From: Methylocystis heyeri
Lineage (GTDB): Bacteria; Pseudomonadota; Alphaproteobacteria; Rhizobiales; Beijerinckiaceae
Length of the DNA stretch: 64,000 nucleotides
Direction of reading: 5' to 3'
Assembly: GCF_004802635.2 (NCBI RefSeq)
Contig: NZ_CP046052.1
Span: 4,114,501 to 4,178,500, forward strand
Below are positions 9,257 through 17,837 of this stretch, in pieces; the stretch's first letter is position 1, and the number at the start of each line of letters is the position of its first letter. The position numbers and the translations under genes were made by a program. The notes under the pieces are model-generated. The model did no database searches. It saw only the letters and a list, made by a program, of their open reading frames with translations, and was not told the origin of the DNA.

Positions 9257-12136
9257 ATGAGCTTGATCAAGGAAATCGATTACGGAACCCCTCAATCTAA
9301 GTCGTCCAAGGAAGTGACGCTTACGATCGACGGCCTCTCCGTCACTGTGCCCGAGGGCACTTCGGTCATGCGCGCCGCAATGGAGATCGGGACCGAAATC
9401 CCGAAGCTCTGCGCTACGGACAGCATCAAGGCCTTCGGCTCCTGCCGCCTTTGCGTCATCGAGGTCGAAGGGCGCAACGGCACCCCGGCCTCCTGCACGA
9501 CGCCGGTCTCTCCCGGCATGGTGGTCCATACCCAGACCCCCCGGCTCAAGGCGATCCGCCGCGGCGTGATGGAGCTTTATATCTCCGACCATCCGCTCGA
9601 TTGTCTGACCTGCGCCGCCAATGGCGACTGCGAGCTGCAGACCATGGCGGGCGCGGTCGGCCTGCGCGACGTGCGTTACGGCTACGACGGCTCCAACCAT
9701 GTGTTCGCCCGCAACGACGGCTCGGCCAATTTCAACTGGAAGCCGAAGGACGAATCGAACCCCTATTTCACCTATGATCCCTCCAAGTGCATCGTATGCA
9801 ATCGCTGCGTACGCGCCTGCGAGGAGGTGCAAGGCACCTTCGCCCTGACGATCAGCGGGCGCGGCTTCTCCAGCCGCGTGTCGCCCGGCATGGACGAAGC
9901 CTTCATGGAGTCGGAATGCGTGTCCTGCGGCGCCTGCGTGCAGGCCTGCCCGACCGCCACCCTGACAGAAAAGACGGTGATCGAGGTCGGCCAGCCCGAG
10001 CATTCCGCCGTCACCACCTGCGCCTATTGCGGCGTCGGCTGCACCTTCAAGGCCGAAATGCGCGGCGAGGAAATCGTGCGCATGGTCCCCTGGAAGGACG
10101 GCAAGGCCAATCACGGCCACAGCTGCATCAAGGGCCGTTTCGCCTATGGCTACGCCTTGCATCGCGAGCGCATCCTCAATCCGATGATCCGCGACACGAT
10201 CGACGAGCCCTGGCGGGTGGTCTCCTGGGAGGAGGCGATCGCCTTCACCGCAAGGCGGTTCAAGGAAATCCAAGCCAAATACGGCAAGAACTCGGTCGGC
10301 GTCATCACCTCGTCGCGCTGCACCAACGAGGAAAGCTATCTCGTCCAGAAACTGACGCGCGCCGGCTTCGGCAACAACAACACCGACACCTGCGCCCGCG
10401 TCTGCCATTCGCCCACCGGCTACGGCCTCAATCAGGCTTTCGGCACCTCGGCGGGCACGCAGGATTTCGACTCGGTCGACGACTCCGACGTCATCGTGGT
10501 GATCGGCGCCAATCCGACCGACGCCCATCCGGTGTTCGGTTCGCGCATGAAAAAACGTCTGCGCGAGGGCGCGAAGCTGATCGTGGTCGATCCGCGCCGC
10601 ACCGACCTCGTGAAGTCGCCCCATATCAAGGCCGACTATCATCTGGCGCTCAAGCCCGGAACGAACGTCGCCATCGTCACTGCGCTCGCCCATGTCATCG
10701 TCACGGAAGGCCTCGCCAACGAAGCCTATGTGCGCGAACGCTGCGATTGGGACGAGTATCAGGACTGGGCCGCATTCGTCGCGGAGGAGCGCAACAGCCC
10801 CGAGGCTGTGGAGAAGCTCACCGGCGTTCCCGCCGCTGACATCCGCGCCGCCGCGCGTCTCTACGCCACCGGCGGCAACGCCGCGATCTACTACGGCCTC
10901 GGCGTGACCGAGCACAGCCAGGGCTCGACCACGGTCATGGGCATCGCCAATCTGGCGATGGCGACCGGCAACCTCGGCCGCCGCGGCGTCGGCGTCAATC
11001 CGCTGCGCGGCCAGAACAATGTGCAGGGCTCCTGCGACATGGGTTCTTTCCCCCATGAGCTGCCGGGCTACCAGCATATTTCCGGCGAAAAGGCCCGCGC
11101 TGCTTTCGAGGCGGAATGGGGCGTCACGCTGGATCCCGAGCCCGGCCTGCGTATCCCGAACATGTTCGACGCGGCGGTGGACGGAACCTTCAAGGGCCTC
11201 TATGTGCAGGGCGAGGACATCCTTCAGTCCGACCCCGACACAACCCATGTCTCCGCCGGCCTCGCCGCGATGGAGCTGGTGGTGGTGCAGGACCTCTTCC
11301 TGGTCGAGACGGCGAATTACGCCCATGTCTTCCTGCCGGGCGCGAGCTTCCTCGAGAAGGACGGCACTTTCACCAACGCCGAGCGCCGCATCCAGCTGGT
11401 GCGGAAGGTGATGAGTCCCAAGAACGGCTACGGCGACTGGGAAATCACCCAGCTCATCGCCAAGGCTCTGGGCCTCGACTGGAACTACGACCATCCCGGC
11501 CAGATCATGGACGAGATCGCGCGGGTGACGCCGAGCTTCAGGGGCGTGTCCTTCGCCAAGCTCGACGAAGAAGGCTCGGTGCAATGGCCCTGCAACGACG
11601 AGAATCCGCATGGCGTGCCGATCATGCACATCAACGGCTTCGCGCGCGGCAAGGGCAAGTTCGTCATCACCGAATATGTGCCGACCGACGAAAAGACGGG
11701 GCCGCGCTTCCCGCTGCTGCTGACCACCGGCCGCATCCTCTCGCAATATAACGTGGGCGCGCAGACGCGGCGCACTCACAACAGCGAGTGGCACCCCGAG
11801 GACGTCCTGGAAATCCATCCGCACGACGCCGAAAATCGGGGCGTGAAGGACGGGGACTGGGTGAAGGTGCAGAGCCGCGTGGGAGAGGCTTCGCTGCGCG
11901 CGCAGATCACCGACCGCGTAGCGCCTGGCGTGGTCTACACCACCTTCCATCATCCCGTGACTCAGGCCAATGTGATCACCACGGACAATTCCGACTGGGC
12001 GACCAATTGTCCCGAATACAAGGTCACGGCCGTTCAGGTTTCGGCCTCCAACGGCCCGACCGAATGGCAGGAAAAATACCGCGAACTCTCCGAGAGGAGC
12101 CGTCGCATAGCGGGCGCCATCGACGCCGCGGAATGA
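9257..12136 (+). CDS. fdsA: Formate dehydrogenase, molybdenum catalytic alpha subunit
   Basis: A 959-residue catalytic subunit. The N-terminal NuoG-like part has a [2Fe-2S] motif (GSCRLC), the His-ligated cluster region HPLDCLTC, and two [4Fe-4S] ferredoxin motifs (CIVCNRC and CVSCGAC). The molybdopterin part begins at CAYCGVGC. The active-site pair is Cys383-His384 in RVCHSPTG, so this is a cysteine enzyme, not selenocysteine. It needs bis-MGD cofactor and the sulfur-transfer protein FdhD encoded next. The ATG at 9257 gives the canonical N-terminus; a longer in-frame start inside fdsB is rejected. Confidence 0.96.
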   Translation: MSLIKEIDYGTPQSKSSKEVTLTIDGLSVTVPEGTSVMRAAMEIGTEIPKLCATDSIKAFGSCRLCVIEVEGRNGTPASCTTPVSPGMVVHTQTPRLKAIRRGVMELYISDHPLDCLTCAANGDCELQTMAGAVGLRDVRYGYDGSNHVFARNDGSANFNWKPKDESNPYFTYDPSKCIVCNRCVRACEEVQGTFALTISGRGFSSRVSPGMDEAFMESECVSCGACVQACPTATLTEKTVIEVGQPEHSAVTTCAYCGVGCTFKAEMRGEEIVRMVPWKDGKANHGHSCIKGRFAYGYALHRERILNPMIRDTIDEPWRVVSWEEAIAFTARRFKEIQAKYGKNSVGVITSSRCTNEESYLVQKLTRAGFGNNNTDTCARVCHSPTGYGLNQAFGTSAGTQDFDSVDDSDVIVVIGANPTDAHPVFGSRMKKRLREGAKLIVVDPRRTDLVKSPHIKADYHLALKPGTNVAIVTALAHVIVTEGLANEAYVRERCDWDEYQDWAAFVAEERNSPEAVEKLTGVPAADIRAAARLYATGGNAAIYYGLGVTEHSQGSTTVMGIANLAMATGNLGRRGVGVNPLRGQNNVQGSCDMGSFPHELPGYQHISGEKARAAFEAEWGVTLDPEPGLRIPNMFDAAVDGTFKGLYVQGEDILQSDPDTTHVSAGLAAMELVVVQDLFLVETANYAHVFLPGASFLEKDGTFTNAERRIQLVRKVMSPKNGYGDWEITQLIAKALGLDWNYDHPGQIMDEIARVTPSFRGVSFAKLDEEGSVQWPCNDENPHGVPIMHINGFARGKGKFVITEYVPTDEKTGPRFPLLLTTGRILSQYNVGAQTRRTHNSEWHPEDVLEIHPHDAENRGVKDGDWVKVQSRVGEASLRAQITDRVAPGVVYTTFHHPVTQANVITTDNSDWATNCPEYKVTAVQVSASNGPTEWQEKYRELSERSRRIAGAIDAAE

Positions 12137-12963
12137 CCGAGGTCGTCCCGGCGCCTGTCGTCGAAGCGTCATGCCTCGCGCGTCGCAATGAAGCGACCGC
12201 AGAGGCGACGAGGTTGATCCCGGAGGAAACGCCGATCGCGTTCACCTTCGGGGGAACCACCCATGCCGTCATGATGGCGACCCCCGCGGATCTCCAAGAT
12301 TTCGCGGTGGGTTTCGCCATAGCCGAGGGCCTGCTGGACCCCGGCCAAAGCCTCGACGTCGAAATCGTAGCGAGCGACCTCGGCGTCGAGCTTCGAAGCT
12401 GGCTGCCTGGCGAACGGCAAAAAGACTATGCCCAGCGCAGACGCACCATGGCCGGTCCGACCGGCTGCGGTCTCTGCGGGATCGAGAGTCTCGAGCAGGC
12501 CTGCCGCCCGCCCTCAAAGGTGGAAAGCTCTCTGCAGACAACATCGATCGGCCTCATCGGGGCGATGGATCGGCTTCCCGGATTGCAGAAGCTCAACCAG
12601 CAGACGCGCGCGGTGCACGCCGCCGCCTTCTGGATCCCGGAAACGGGGGATTTGCTGCTGCGCGAGGATGTCGGACGCCACAACGCCCTCGACAAGCTCG
12701 CCGGGGCGCTGGCCCGCCGCGGCGTCGCCGGCGGCTCGGGCGTCATTCTGATGACGAGCCGGGTCTCGGTGGAGCTCGTGCAAAAGGCGTCCCGCATCGG
12801 CGCTTCGATCATCGCCGCCATTTCCGCGCCCACCGCGCTCGCCGTGCGCACGGCGGACGCTTGCGGCATAACGCTCGTCGCTGTAATGCGAGGGCGCGAC
12901 TTTGAAGTCTTCACCCATCCATCCCGCATTCTCGAACAGGCTCACCTACATGTCGTCGCATAG
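12133..12963 (+). CDS. fdhD: Formate dehydrogenase accessory sulfurtransferase FdhD (FdsC)
   Basis: A 276-residue protein needed to pass sulfur to the molybdenum cofactor of FdsA. The conserved cysteine motif is CGLCG (near residue 116). The REDVGRHNALDK block and the C-terminal segment SAPTALAV are characteristic of the family. Its ATG overlaps the fdsA stop (ATGA at 12133). Called fdsC in Rhodobacter and Cupriavidus fds operons. Confidence 0.94.
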   Translation: MTEVVPAPVVEASCLARRNEATAEATRLIPEETPIAFTFGGTTHAVMMATPADLQDFAVGFAIAEGLLDPGQSLDVEIVASDLGVELRSWLPGERQKDYAQRRRTMAGPTGCGLCGIESLEQACRPPSKVESSLQTTSIGLIGAMDRLPGLQKLNQQTRAVHAAAFWIPETGDLLLREDVGRHNALDKLAGALARRGVAGGSGVILMTSRVSVELVQKASRIGASIIAAISAPTALAVRTADACGITLVAVMRGRDFEVFTHPSRILEQAHLHVVA

Positions 12964-13177
12964 CTCGGTCGATACACTGGTCAAAATGGCGAACCAGATA
13001 GGCGATTTTTTCGGCTCGCAAAAGTCCAACGACAGGGCCGCAGGAATAGTGGACCACATCCAGAGATTCTGGGACCCCCGCATGCGCGCGAACATCCTCG
13101 AGCACGTCGCTCACGGCGGCGACGGGTTGAACCCGCTCGCGCTCGAAGCGATCAAGCGACTCGCGCAAGAGAAATAG
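12950..13177 (+). CDS. fdsD: Formate dehydrogenase delta subunit
   Basis: A 75-residue small subunit, last gene of the fds operon. It contains the family pattern VKMANQIGDFFGS, then a HIQRFWDPRMR block. The ATG at 12950 lies inside the 3' end of fdhD (14-base overlap in another frame), which favours coupled translation. A longer start at 12902 is possible but would add residues not typical of FdsD. Confidence 0.9.
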   Translation: MSSHSSVDTLVKMANQIGDFFGSQKSNDRAAGIVDHIQRFWDPRMRANILEHVAHGGDGLNPLALEAIKRLAQEK

Positions 13178-13273
13178 CGCCGGCGCCTGTCGCGCCGAGC
13201 TTTCCATTCACGGAACGCGGCGCCGAGCGGAGCTTCGCCGCAAAGTGCGAAGATCATGATCGGCGGAGGAAAA

Positions 13274-15406
13274 ATGAACGACCGCGATGGAACCGCCGCC
13301 CCGATCCGCTCGGGGTTCGGCGCCGTGGATGCAATCCCGCCGCAGGCCGAACGCCGCCCGACGCTGCGCTCCTGCCACGGCAGGACGCTGGAGGATCCCT
13401 ACCAGTGGCTCGCCGCCGAGAACTGGCGCGAGGTGCTGCGCGATCCCGAAGCGCTGCCGGATGAAATCGTGAAGCTGCTGACGGACGAAAACGCTTATTG
13501 CGACCGCGTCCTGGAACCGCTCACGCAATTGAGGCGGACCCTGGTCGCGGAGATGCGGGGGCGCATCAAGGAAGACGATTCCGAAGTTCCGTGGCCCGAC
13601 GGAGTTTTCTCCTATTACGAACGCTATCGCGAGGGCGGGGAGCATCCGCTCTATTGCCGAACACCGCGCAGCGGCGGGAAGGAAGAGATCCTGCTCGACG
13701 GCGACGAACTCGCCAGAGACGCCGAATTTTTCGATATCGCCGAAAGCGCCCATGCGCCCGATCACGCGCAGATCGGCTGGAGCGTCGACGACAAGGGCTC
13801 CGAACTCTATTCTATCCGCACCCGCGCCATCGGCGACGCCGCCGACCGCCCCGATATAGTCGAGGAAACCGACGGGACCATCGTCTGGAGCCGGGATTCG
13901 AAGAGCTTCTATTACGTCAGGGTCGACGAAAACCACCGCACGGCGGAGGTCTTCCGCCATGTCCTCGGCGCTGATCCCTCTGAGGACGAACTCGTTCTCG
14001 CTGAGACGGACCCCGCCTGGTTCGTCTCTTTGCGCGAGAGCCGTTGCGGCCGTTTCGCCGTAGTTTCGATTCATGGCCACGACGCCAGCGAATGCCATCT
14101 GATCGACCTTCGCGACGCAGGCGTGAAGCCGCGTCGCATCGCGCCGCGCGAAGCGCGCCTGCGCTATGACGTCGAGCCGCATGACGATCTTCTGTATATC
14201 CACAGCAATGCGGACGGCGCCGACGACTTCGCGATTTTCGCCGCGCCTCTCGATTCGACCACTCGGGACCACTGGCGCCCAACAGTGCCGCATCGCCCCG
14301 GGCGGATGATCGTGATCGCCACCGTCTATGCGCGCCATCTCGCCTGGGTCGAGCGGGAGAATTCCTTGCCGCGCATCGTGATCCGCAATCTCCTCAGCGG
14401 GGAGGAACATGCGGTGGCCTTCGAGGAAGAGGCCTATGCGCTCTATCTCCAGACCGGCCTCGAATTCGATACGAGCACTTTGCGTTTCGCCTATTCGTCG
14501 ATGACGACGCCGACCGAAACCTATGATTACGACATGGACAGCCGCGAGCGCAGCCTGCGCAAGCGCGAGGAAATCCCGAGCGGCCATAACCCCGAGAACT
14601 ATGTGACCCGGCGCCTTTTCGCCAAGGCGGACGACGGGCAAACCGTGCCGATCACGCTGCTGCACCGGGCCGATTTCAAACCCGGCGGGGCTGGCGCGCC
14701 GCTCCTGCTCTATGGGTACGGCGCCTATGGCCACGCTCTGTCGGCGGCCTTCGACTCCGATGTCCTGTCGCTGGTCGACCGCGGCCTGGTCTATGCCTTC
14801 GCCCATACGCGCGGGGGCGCGGACAAGGGCTGGAACTGGTACGAAAAGGGCAAGCTGGAATTCAAGACCAACAGCTTTACCGATTTTCTGACCTGCGCGC
14901 GCCATCTGGTCGAAACCGGCTACACGCGTGAAGGCGAGATCGTCGCGCAAGGGGCCAGCGCCGGCGGCATGCTGATGGGCGCTGTCGCCAATATGGCGCC
15001 CGAGCTTTTCGCGGGAGTGTTGGCCGGGGTGCCCTTCGTCGACGTGCTCAACACCATGCTGCGCGACGACCTTCCGCTGACGCCGCCGGAATGGCTGGAA
15101 TGGGGAAATCCGATCGCCGACGAAGCGGCCTTCGACCGGCTCGCTTCCTATTCCCCTTACGACAATGTGAAGCCGCAGCAATACCCGCCGATTCTGGCGC
15201 TCGCGGGCCTCACCGATCCGCGCGTGACCTATTGGGAGCCCATGAAATGGGTGCAGCGCCTGCGCGCCGTCATGACCGGCGGCGGGCCCATATTGCTGCA
15301 CACCCAGATGAGCGCCGGCCACGCCGGGGCCTCGGGGCGGTTCGAGCGGCTCGACGAAATCGCCTTGGAATACGCCTTTGCGCTCGCCTGCGCCGGGCGA
15401 AATTAG
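13274..15406 (+). CDS. ptrB: Oligopeptidase B (S9A serine peptidase)
   Basis: A 710-residue prolyl-oligopeptidase-family enzyme that cleaves short peptides, usually after basic residues, in cytoplasm or periplasm. An N-terminal seven-bladed propeller precedes the alpha/beta-hydrolase domain. Catalytic Ser lies in GASAGGM, Asp in LTDPRVTYWEP and His in SAGHAG. No signal peptide is seen. The ATG at 13274 is preceded by GGAGG; an upstream in-frame ATG at 13256 has no such site. Neighbours give no operon partner. Confidence 0.9.
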   Translation: MNDRDGTAAPIRSGFGAVDAIPPQAERRPTLRSCHGRTLEDPYQWLAAENWREVLRDPEALPDEIVKLLTDENAYCDRVLEPLTQLRRTLVAEMRGRIKEDDSEVPWPDGVFSYYERYREGGEHPLYCRTPRSGGKEEILLDGDELARDAEFFDIAESAHAPDHAQIGWSVDDKGSELYSIRTRAIGDAADRPDIVEETDGTIVWSRDSKSFYYVRVDENHRTAEVFRHVLGADPSEDELVLAETDPAWFVSLRESRCGRFAVVSIHGHDASECHLIDLRDAGVKPRRIAPREARLRYDVEPHDDLLYIHSNADGADDFAIFAAPLDSTTRDHWRPTVPHRPGRMIVIATVYARHLAWVERENSLPRIVIRNLLSGEEHAVAFEEEAYALYLQTGLEFDTSTLRFAYSSMTTPTETYDYDMDSRERSLRKREEIPSGHNPENYVTRRLFAKADDGQTVPITLLHRADFKPGGAGAPLLLYGYGAYGHALSAAFDSDVLSLVDRGLVYAFAHTRGGADKGWNWYEKGKLEFKTNSFTDFLTCARHLVETGYTREGEIVAQGASAGGMLMGAVANMAPELFAGVLAGVPFVDVLNTMLRDDLPLTPPEWLEWGNPIADEAAFDRLASYSPYDNVKPQQYPPILALAGLTDPRVTYWEPMKWVQRLRAVMTGGGPILLHTQMSAGHAGASGRFERLDEIALEYAFALACAGRN

Positions 15407-15569
15407 CCGCACGCCGGACAGGCAATTGCTCGATTTGTGATCGGCGCATGTTTTCAGCGCCGCAGGATCGGCGTTAAGCTGGCGGAGCGCCGCATCGAAG
15501 CGTTGCAGCGCTGTCCGACAAAGCCCGCCGGCTTTCCAATGACTCCGATCAAAGCGAAAAGACCCAACG

Positions 15570-16868
15570 ATGGCTGTTGAAACCAAACATCCCGAAACGC
15601 TGCAATTGCACGCCGGATGGCGGGCCGACGCGACCAATGGCGCCGTCGCCGTTCCGATCTATCAGACCACCAGCTATCAGTTCCGCGACGCCGAACACGC
15701 CGCCAATCTCTTCGCGCTGAAGGAGATGGGCCAGATCTACACCCGCATCGGCAATCCCACCACCGGCGTGCTGGAGGAGCGTCTCGCTGCGCTCGAAGGC
15801 GGGGCGGCGGCGCTCGCGCTCGCCTCGGGCCAGGCGGCATCGGCTTTCGCCGTGCAGAACCTCGCCCGCGTCGGCGACAATATCGTCTCTTCCACCGATC
15901 TTTACGGCGGCACCTATAATCTCTTCGCCAATACGCTCAAGGATCAGGGCATAGAGGTTCGTTTCGTCGATCCGGCGGATCCGGAGAATTTCCGCCACGC
16001 CACCGACGCCAAAACCAGGGCCTATTACGCCGAGACGCTGCCCAATCCAAAACTCGCCGTGTTTCCCATCGCCGAGGTCGCGGCGATCGGGCGCGAGTTT
16101 GGCGTGCCGCTGATCATGGACAACACTGCGGCGCCGATTCTGGCGCGCCCCTTCGATCATGGCGCGGCTGTTGTGGTCTATTCCACCACCAAATTCCTAG
16201 GCGGCCACGGCACCTCGATCGGCGGCGCCATCATCGACGGCGGCAATTTCGACTGGGAAAAATTCCCCGAGCGCCAGCCCGCGCTCAATACGCCGGACCC
16301 GTCCTATCATGGGGCGATGTGGGTCGAAGCGGTCAAGCCGCTCGGTCCCATCGCCTATGTGATCAAGGCCCGCACGACCCTGCTGCGCGACCTCGGCGCG
16401 GCGATGTCGCCTTTCAACGCTTTTATGACGCTGCAGGGCATAGAGACGCTGACGCTGCGCATGGAACGCCATGTGCAGAACGCCAAGGCGGTCGCGGATT
16501 TCCTGGCCGAGCGCCCCGAAGTGACCAAGGTTATTCATCCCTCGCGCCAGAGCGGGGAGGCGCGGGCGCGGGCCGAAAAATATCTCAAGGGCGGCTATGG
16601 TTCGCTGCTCGGCTTCGAGCTCGAGGGCGGGTTGGAGGCGGGACGCCGCTTCATCGACGCGCTGACGATGTTCTATCACGTCGCCAATATCGGCGACGCG
16701 CGCAGTCTCGCCATCCACCCGGCGACGACGACCCATTCCCAGCTTACGCCGGAGGCCCAGCGCGCGAGCGGCGTGACGGAAGGCTATGTGCGGCTTTCCA
16801 TCGGGCTCGAGCACATCGACGACATTTTGGCCGATCTCGATCGCGGGCTGAAGGCGGCGAGGGCGTGA
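15570..16868 (+). CDS. metY: O-acetylhomoserine aminocarboxypropyltransferase
   Basis: A 432-residue PLP enzyme that makes homocysteine (or methionine) from O-acetylhomoserine and sulfide (or methanethiol). The PLP lysine lies in YSTTKFLGGHG and the family's SGQAA segment is present near residue 88. The length matches MetY (about 430) rather than the shorter MetZ/MetB (about 390). Single gene. The 163-base leader contains GC-rich stem-loops but no convincing SAM riboswitch. Confidence 0.92.
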   Translation: MAVETKHPETLQLHAGWRADATNGAVAVPIYQTTSYQFRDAEHAANLFALKEMGQIYTRIGNPTTGVLEERLAALEGGAAALALASGQAASAFAVQNLARVGDNIVSSTDLYGGTYNLFANTLKDQGIEVRFVDPADPENFRHATDAKTRAYYAETLPNPKLAVFPIAEVAAIGREFGVPLIMDNTAAPILARPFDHGAAVVVYSTTKFLGGHGTSIGGAIIDGGNFDWEKFPERQPALNTPDPSYHGAMWVEAVKPLGPIAYVIKARTTLLRDLGAAMSPFNAFMTLQGIETLTLRMERHVQNAKAVADFLAERPEVTKVIHPSRQSGEARARAEKYLKGGYGSLLGFELEGGLEAGRRFIDALTMFYHVANIGDARSLAIHPATTTHSQLTPEAQRASGVTEGYVRLSIGLEHIDDILADLDRGLKAARA

Positions 16869-16871
16869 GGG

Positions 16872-17168
16872 TTAGCGCGCCCTGCGCTCCTTCATATAGG
16901 CGCGCAGGACCGCGTTGATGCGGCTCTGATAGCCGGGGCCTTCCGCCTTGAAGAATCCGATGAGGTCTTCGTCGAGGCGGATCGAAATCGCCTGCTTTTT
17001 GGGCGGCGTCACCACCTCGGCCTTGGTCCAGTCGATAGGTTCGATCCCGGCCCAGTCGGGATCGCTCGCCATTGCGGCCTCGATTTCGGCGTCGCTTTTT
17101 TGCATTTGCGACGCGTCCTGCCTGTGCCTTTCAGGATGTGTCGCGGATGCGTTGGTGGAAGATTTCAC
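16872..17168 (-). CDS. brnA: BrnA-type antitoxin
   Basis: A 98-residue (GTG start) or 77-residue (ATG 17105) protein ending in the BrnA domain: KSDAEIEAAMASDPDW, then QAISIRLDEDLIGFFK and a C-terminal basic helix RAYMKERRAR. BrnA proteins are DNA-binding antitoxins that repress brnTA and neutralise the ribonuclease BrnT. The toxin gene that should precede it is broken, so this copy appears to be an orphan antitoxin. Confidence 0.82.
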   Translation of the reverse strand: MKSSTNASATHPERHRQDASQMQKSDAEIEAAMASDPDWAGIEPIDWTKAEVVTPPKKQAISIRLDEDLIGFFKAEGPGYQSRINAVLRAYMKERRAR

Positions 17169-17289
17169 GTTCTTTGGTCCTCGCCATTCGGGCGGAGATG
17201 ATGCGGATGCGTCCTTCGCGTTCCGTATAAATCACCGCGATAATGCACTCCTGCGCCTTGCCGAGGGCTATCCAGCGAAATTCGTTGTC
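17131..17289 (-). pseudogene. 5'-truncated brnT toxin remnant
   Basis: Overlapping the 5' end of brnA in another frame, the minus strand reads DNEFRWIALG, KAQECIIAVIYTERE, GRIRIISARMARTKERE to a stop at 17131. This is the C-terminal half of a BrnT-type ribonuclease (full length about 90-100 residues). Its N-terminal half, with the WDEAK/KHGISF-type region, is missing. The frame runs into a short tandem repeat of GATCG units (17290-17310) and then a stop codon, with no usable start. The toxin is therefore probably dead. Confidence 0.78.
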
Positions 17290-17498
17290 CCGATCCGATC
17301 CGATCCGATCTGAGATATGGCGCTTGTGTATATACGCCCCCTCGAGTCAAGAGCCTTTTTCGGGAGCGTGTGCAAGTGTGCTGGGGGAAAGGGGTAATAA
17401 GGAACACTATGCTTTGCGGCGTATAAGTTCCGTCATAAGCGCAGTGCAGAAAATCACGCCCCTTAAGAAGCCGAGTGTCGTCACTTCGCCTTCGAGCA

Positions 17499-17705
17499 TC
17501 AGCTTCGCCGCTGCGTGACCCGCCCTTGTGCGGGAGGTTCGGGCAGCCGCGCTTTTCTCGCAGGAAGCTCCGCGCTGATTCTCTTGCGCTCCAGCTCGGA
17601 GGCGTCGCGCCAGCGGCCGATTTCCTGTAGCGAGCGTGCGCAGCCGAGGCAAAGCCCGCTGGACGGCTCGATCTGGCAGACGCCGATGCAGGGGCTGGCG
17701 GTCAT
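17499..17705 (-). CDS. DUF1289 small cysteine protein
   Basis: A 68-residue protein with the DUF1289 signature: SPCIGVC, then GLCLGCARSLQEIGRW. Its four spaced cysteines probably bind a metal or Fe-S cluster. The ATG at 17705 starts immediately before the conserved region. It lies divergently upstream of dnaG. Function is not known. Confidence 0.82.
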   Translation of the reverse strand: MTASPCIGVCQIEPSSGLCLGCARSLQEIGRWRDASELERKRISAELPARKARLPEPPAQGRVTQRRS

Positions 17706-17837
17706 GGTGCTCCTCAAAGGTGATTTTTCCGGCGGGGCCGAGGGTTTGATCAAAGCGATTTCTTGAATTGACGGCGGGTCGCCGTCAAGCTCGGCGCCTG
17801 GGCCTGTCCCAACCATACAGGCGTGCTAAGAAGCCCA

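Noticed and set aside
9110..12172. 1,020-codon open frame on the minus strand
   Set aside because: Exactly antisense to fdsA, whose motifs are unmistakable; the frame is a by-product of GC-rich codons.
15407..15569. Possible SAM-II riboswitch before metY
   Set aside because: GATTTGT and GC-rich hairpins are present, but the conserved GCTAAA-type pseudoknot strand of SAM-II is not; kept as unassigned leader.
13208..15637. 809-codon minus-strand frame
   Set aside because: Shadow of oligopeptidase B, which carries the catalytic triad on the other strand.
17290..17310. GATCG tandem repeats as a CRISPR or VNTR locus
   Set aside because: Only about four 5-base units, no spacers; best seen as a microsatellite at the brnT break.
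17407..17652. 81-codon minus-strand frame overlapping the DUF1289 gene
   Set aside because: Most of it is out of frame with the conserved DUF1289 protein; the terminal hydrophobic stretch alone does not support a gene.
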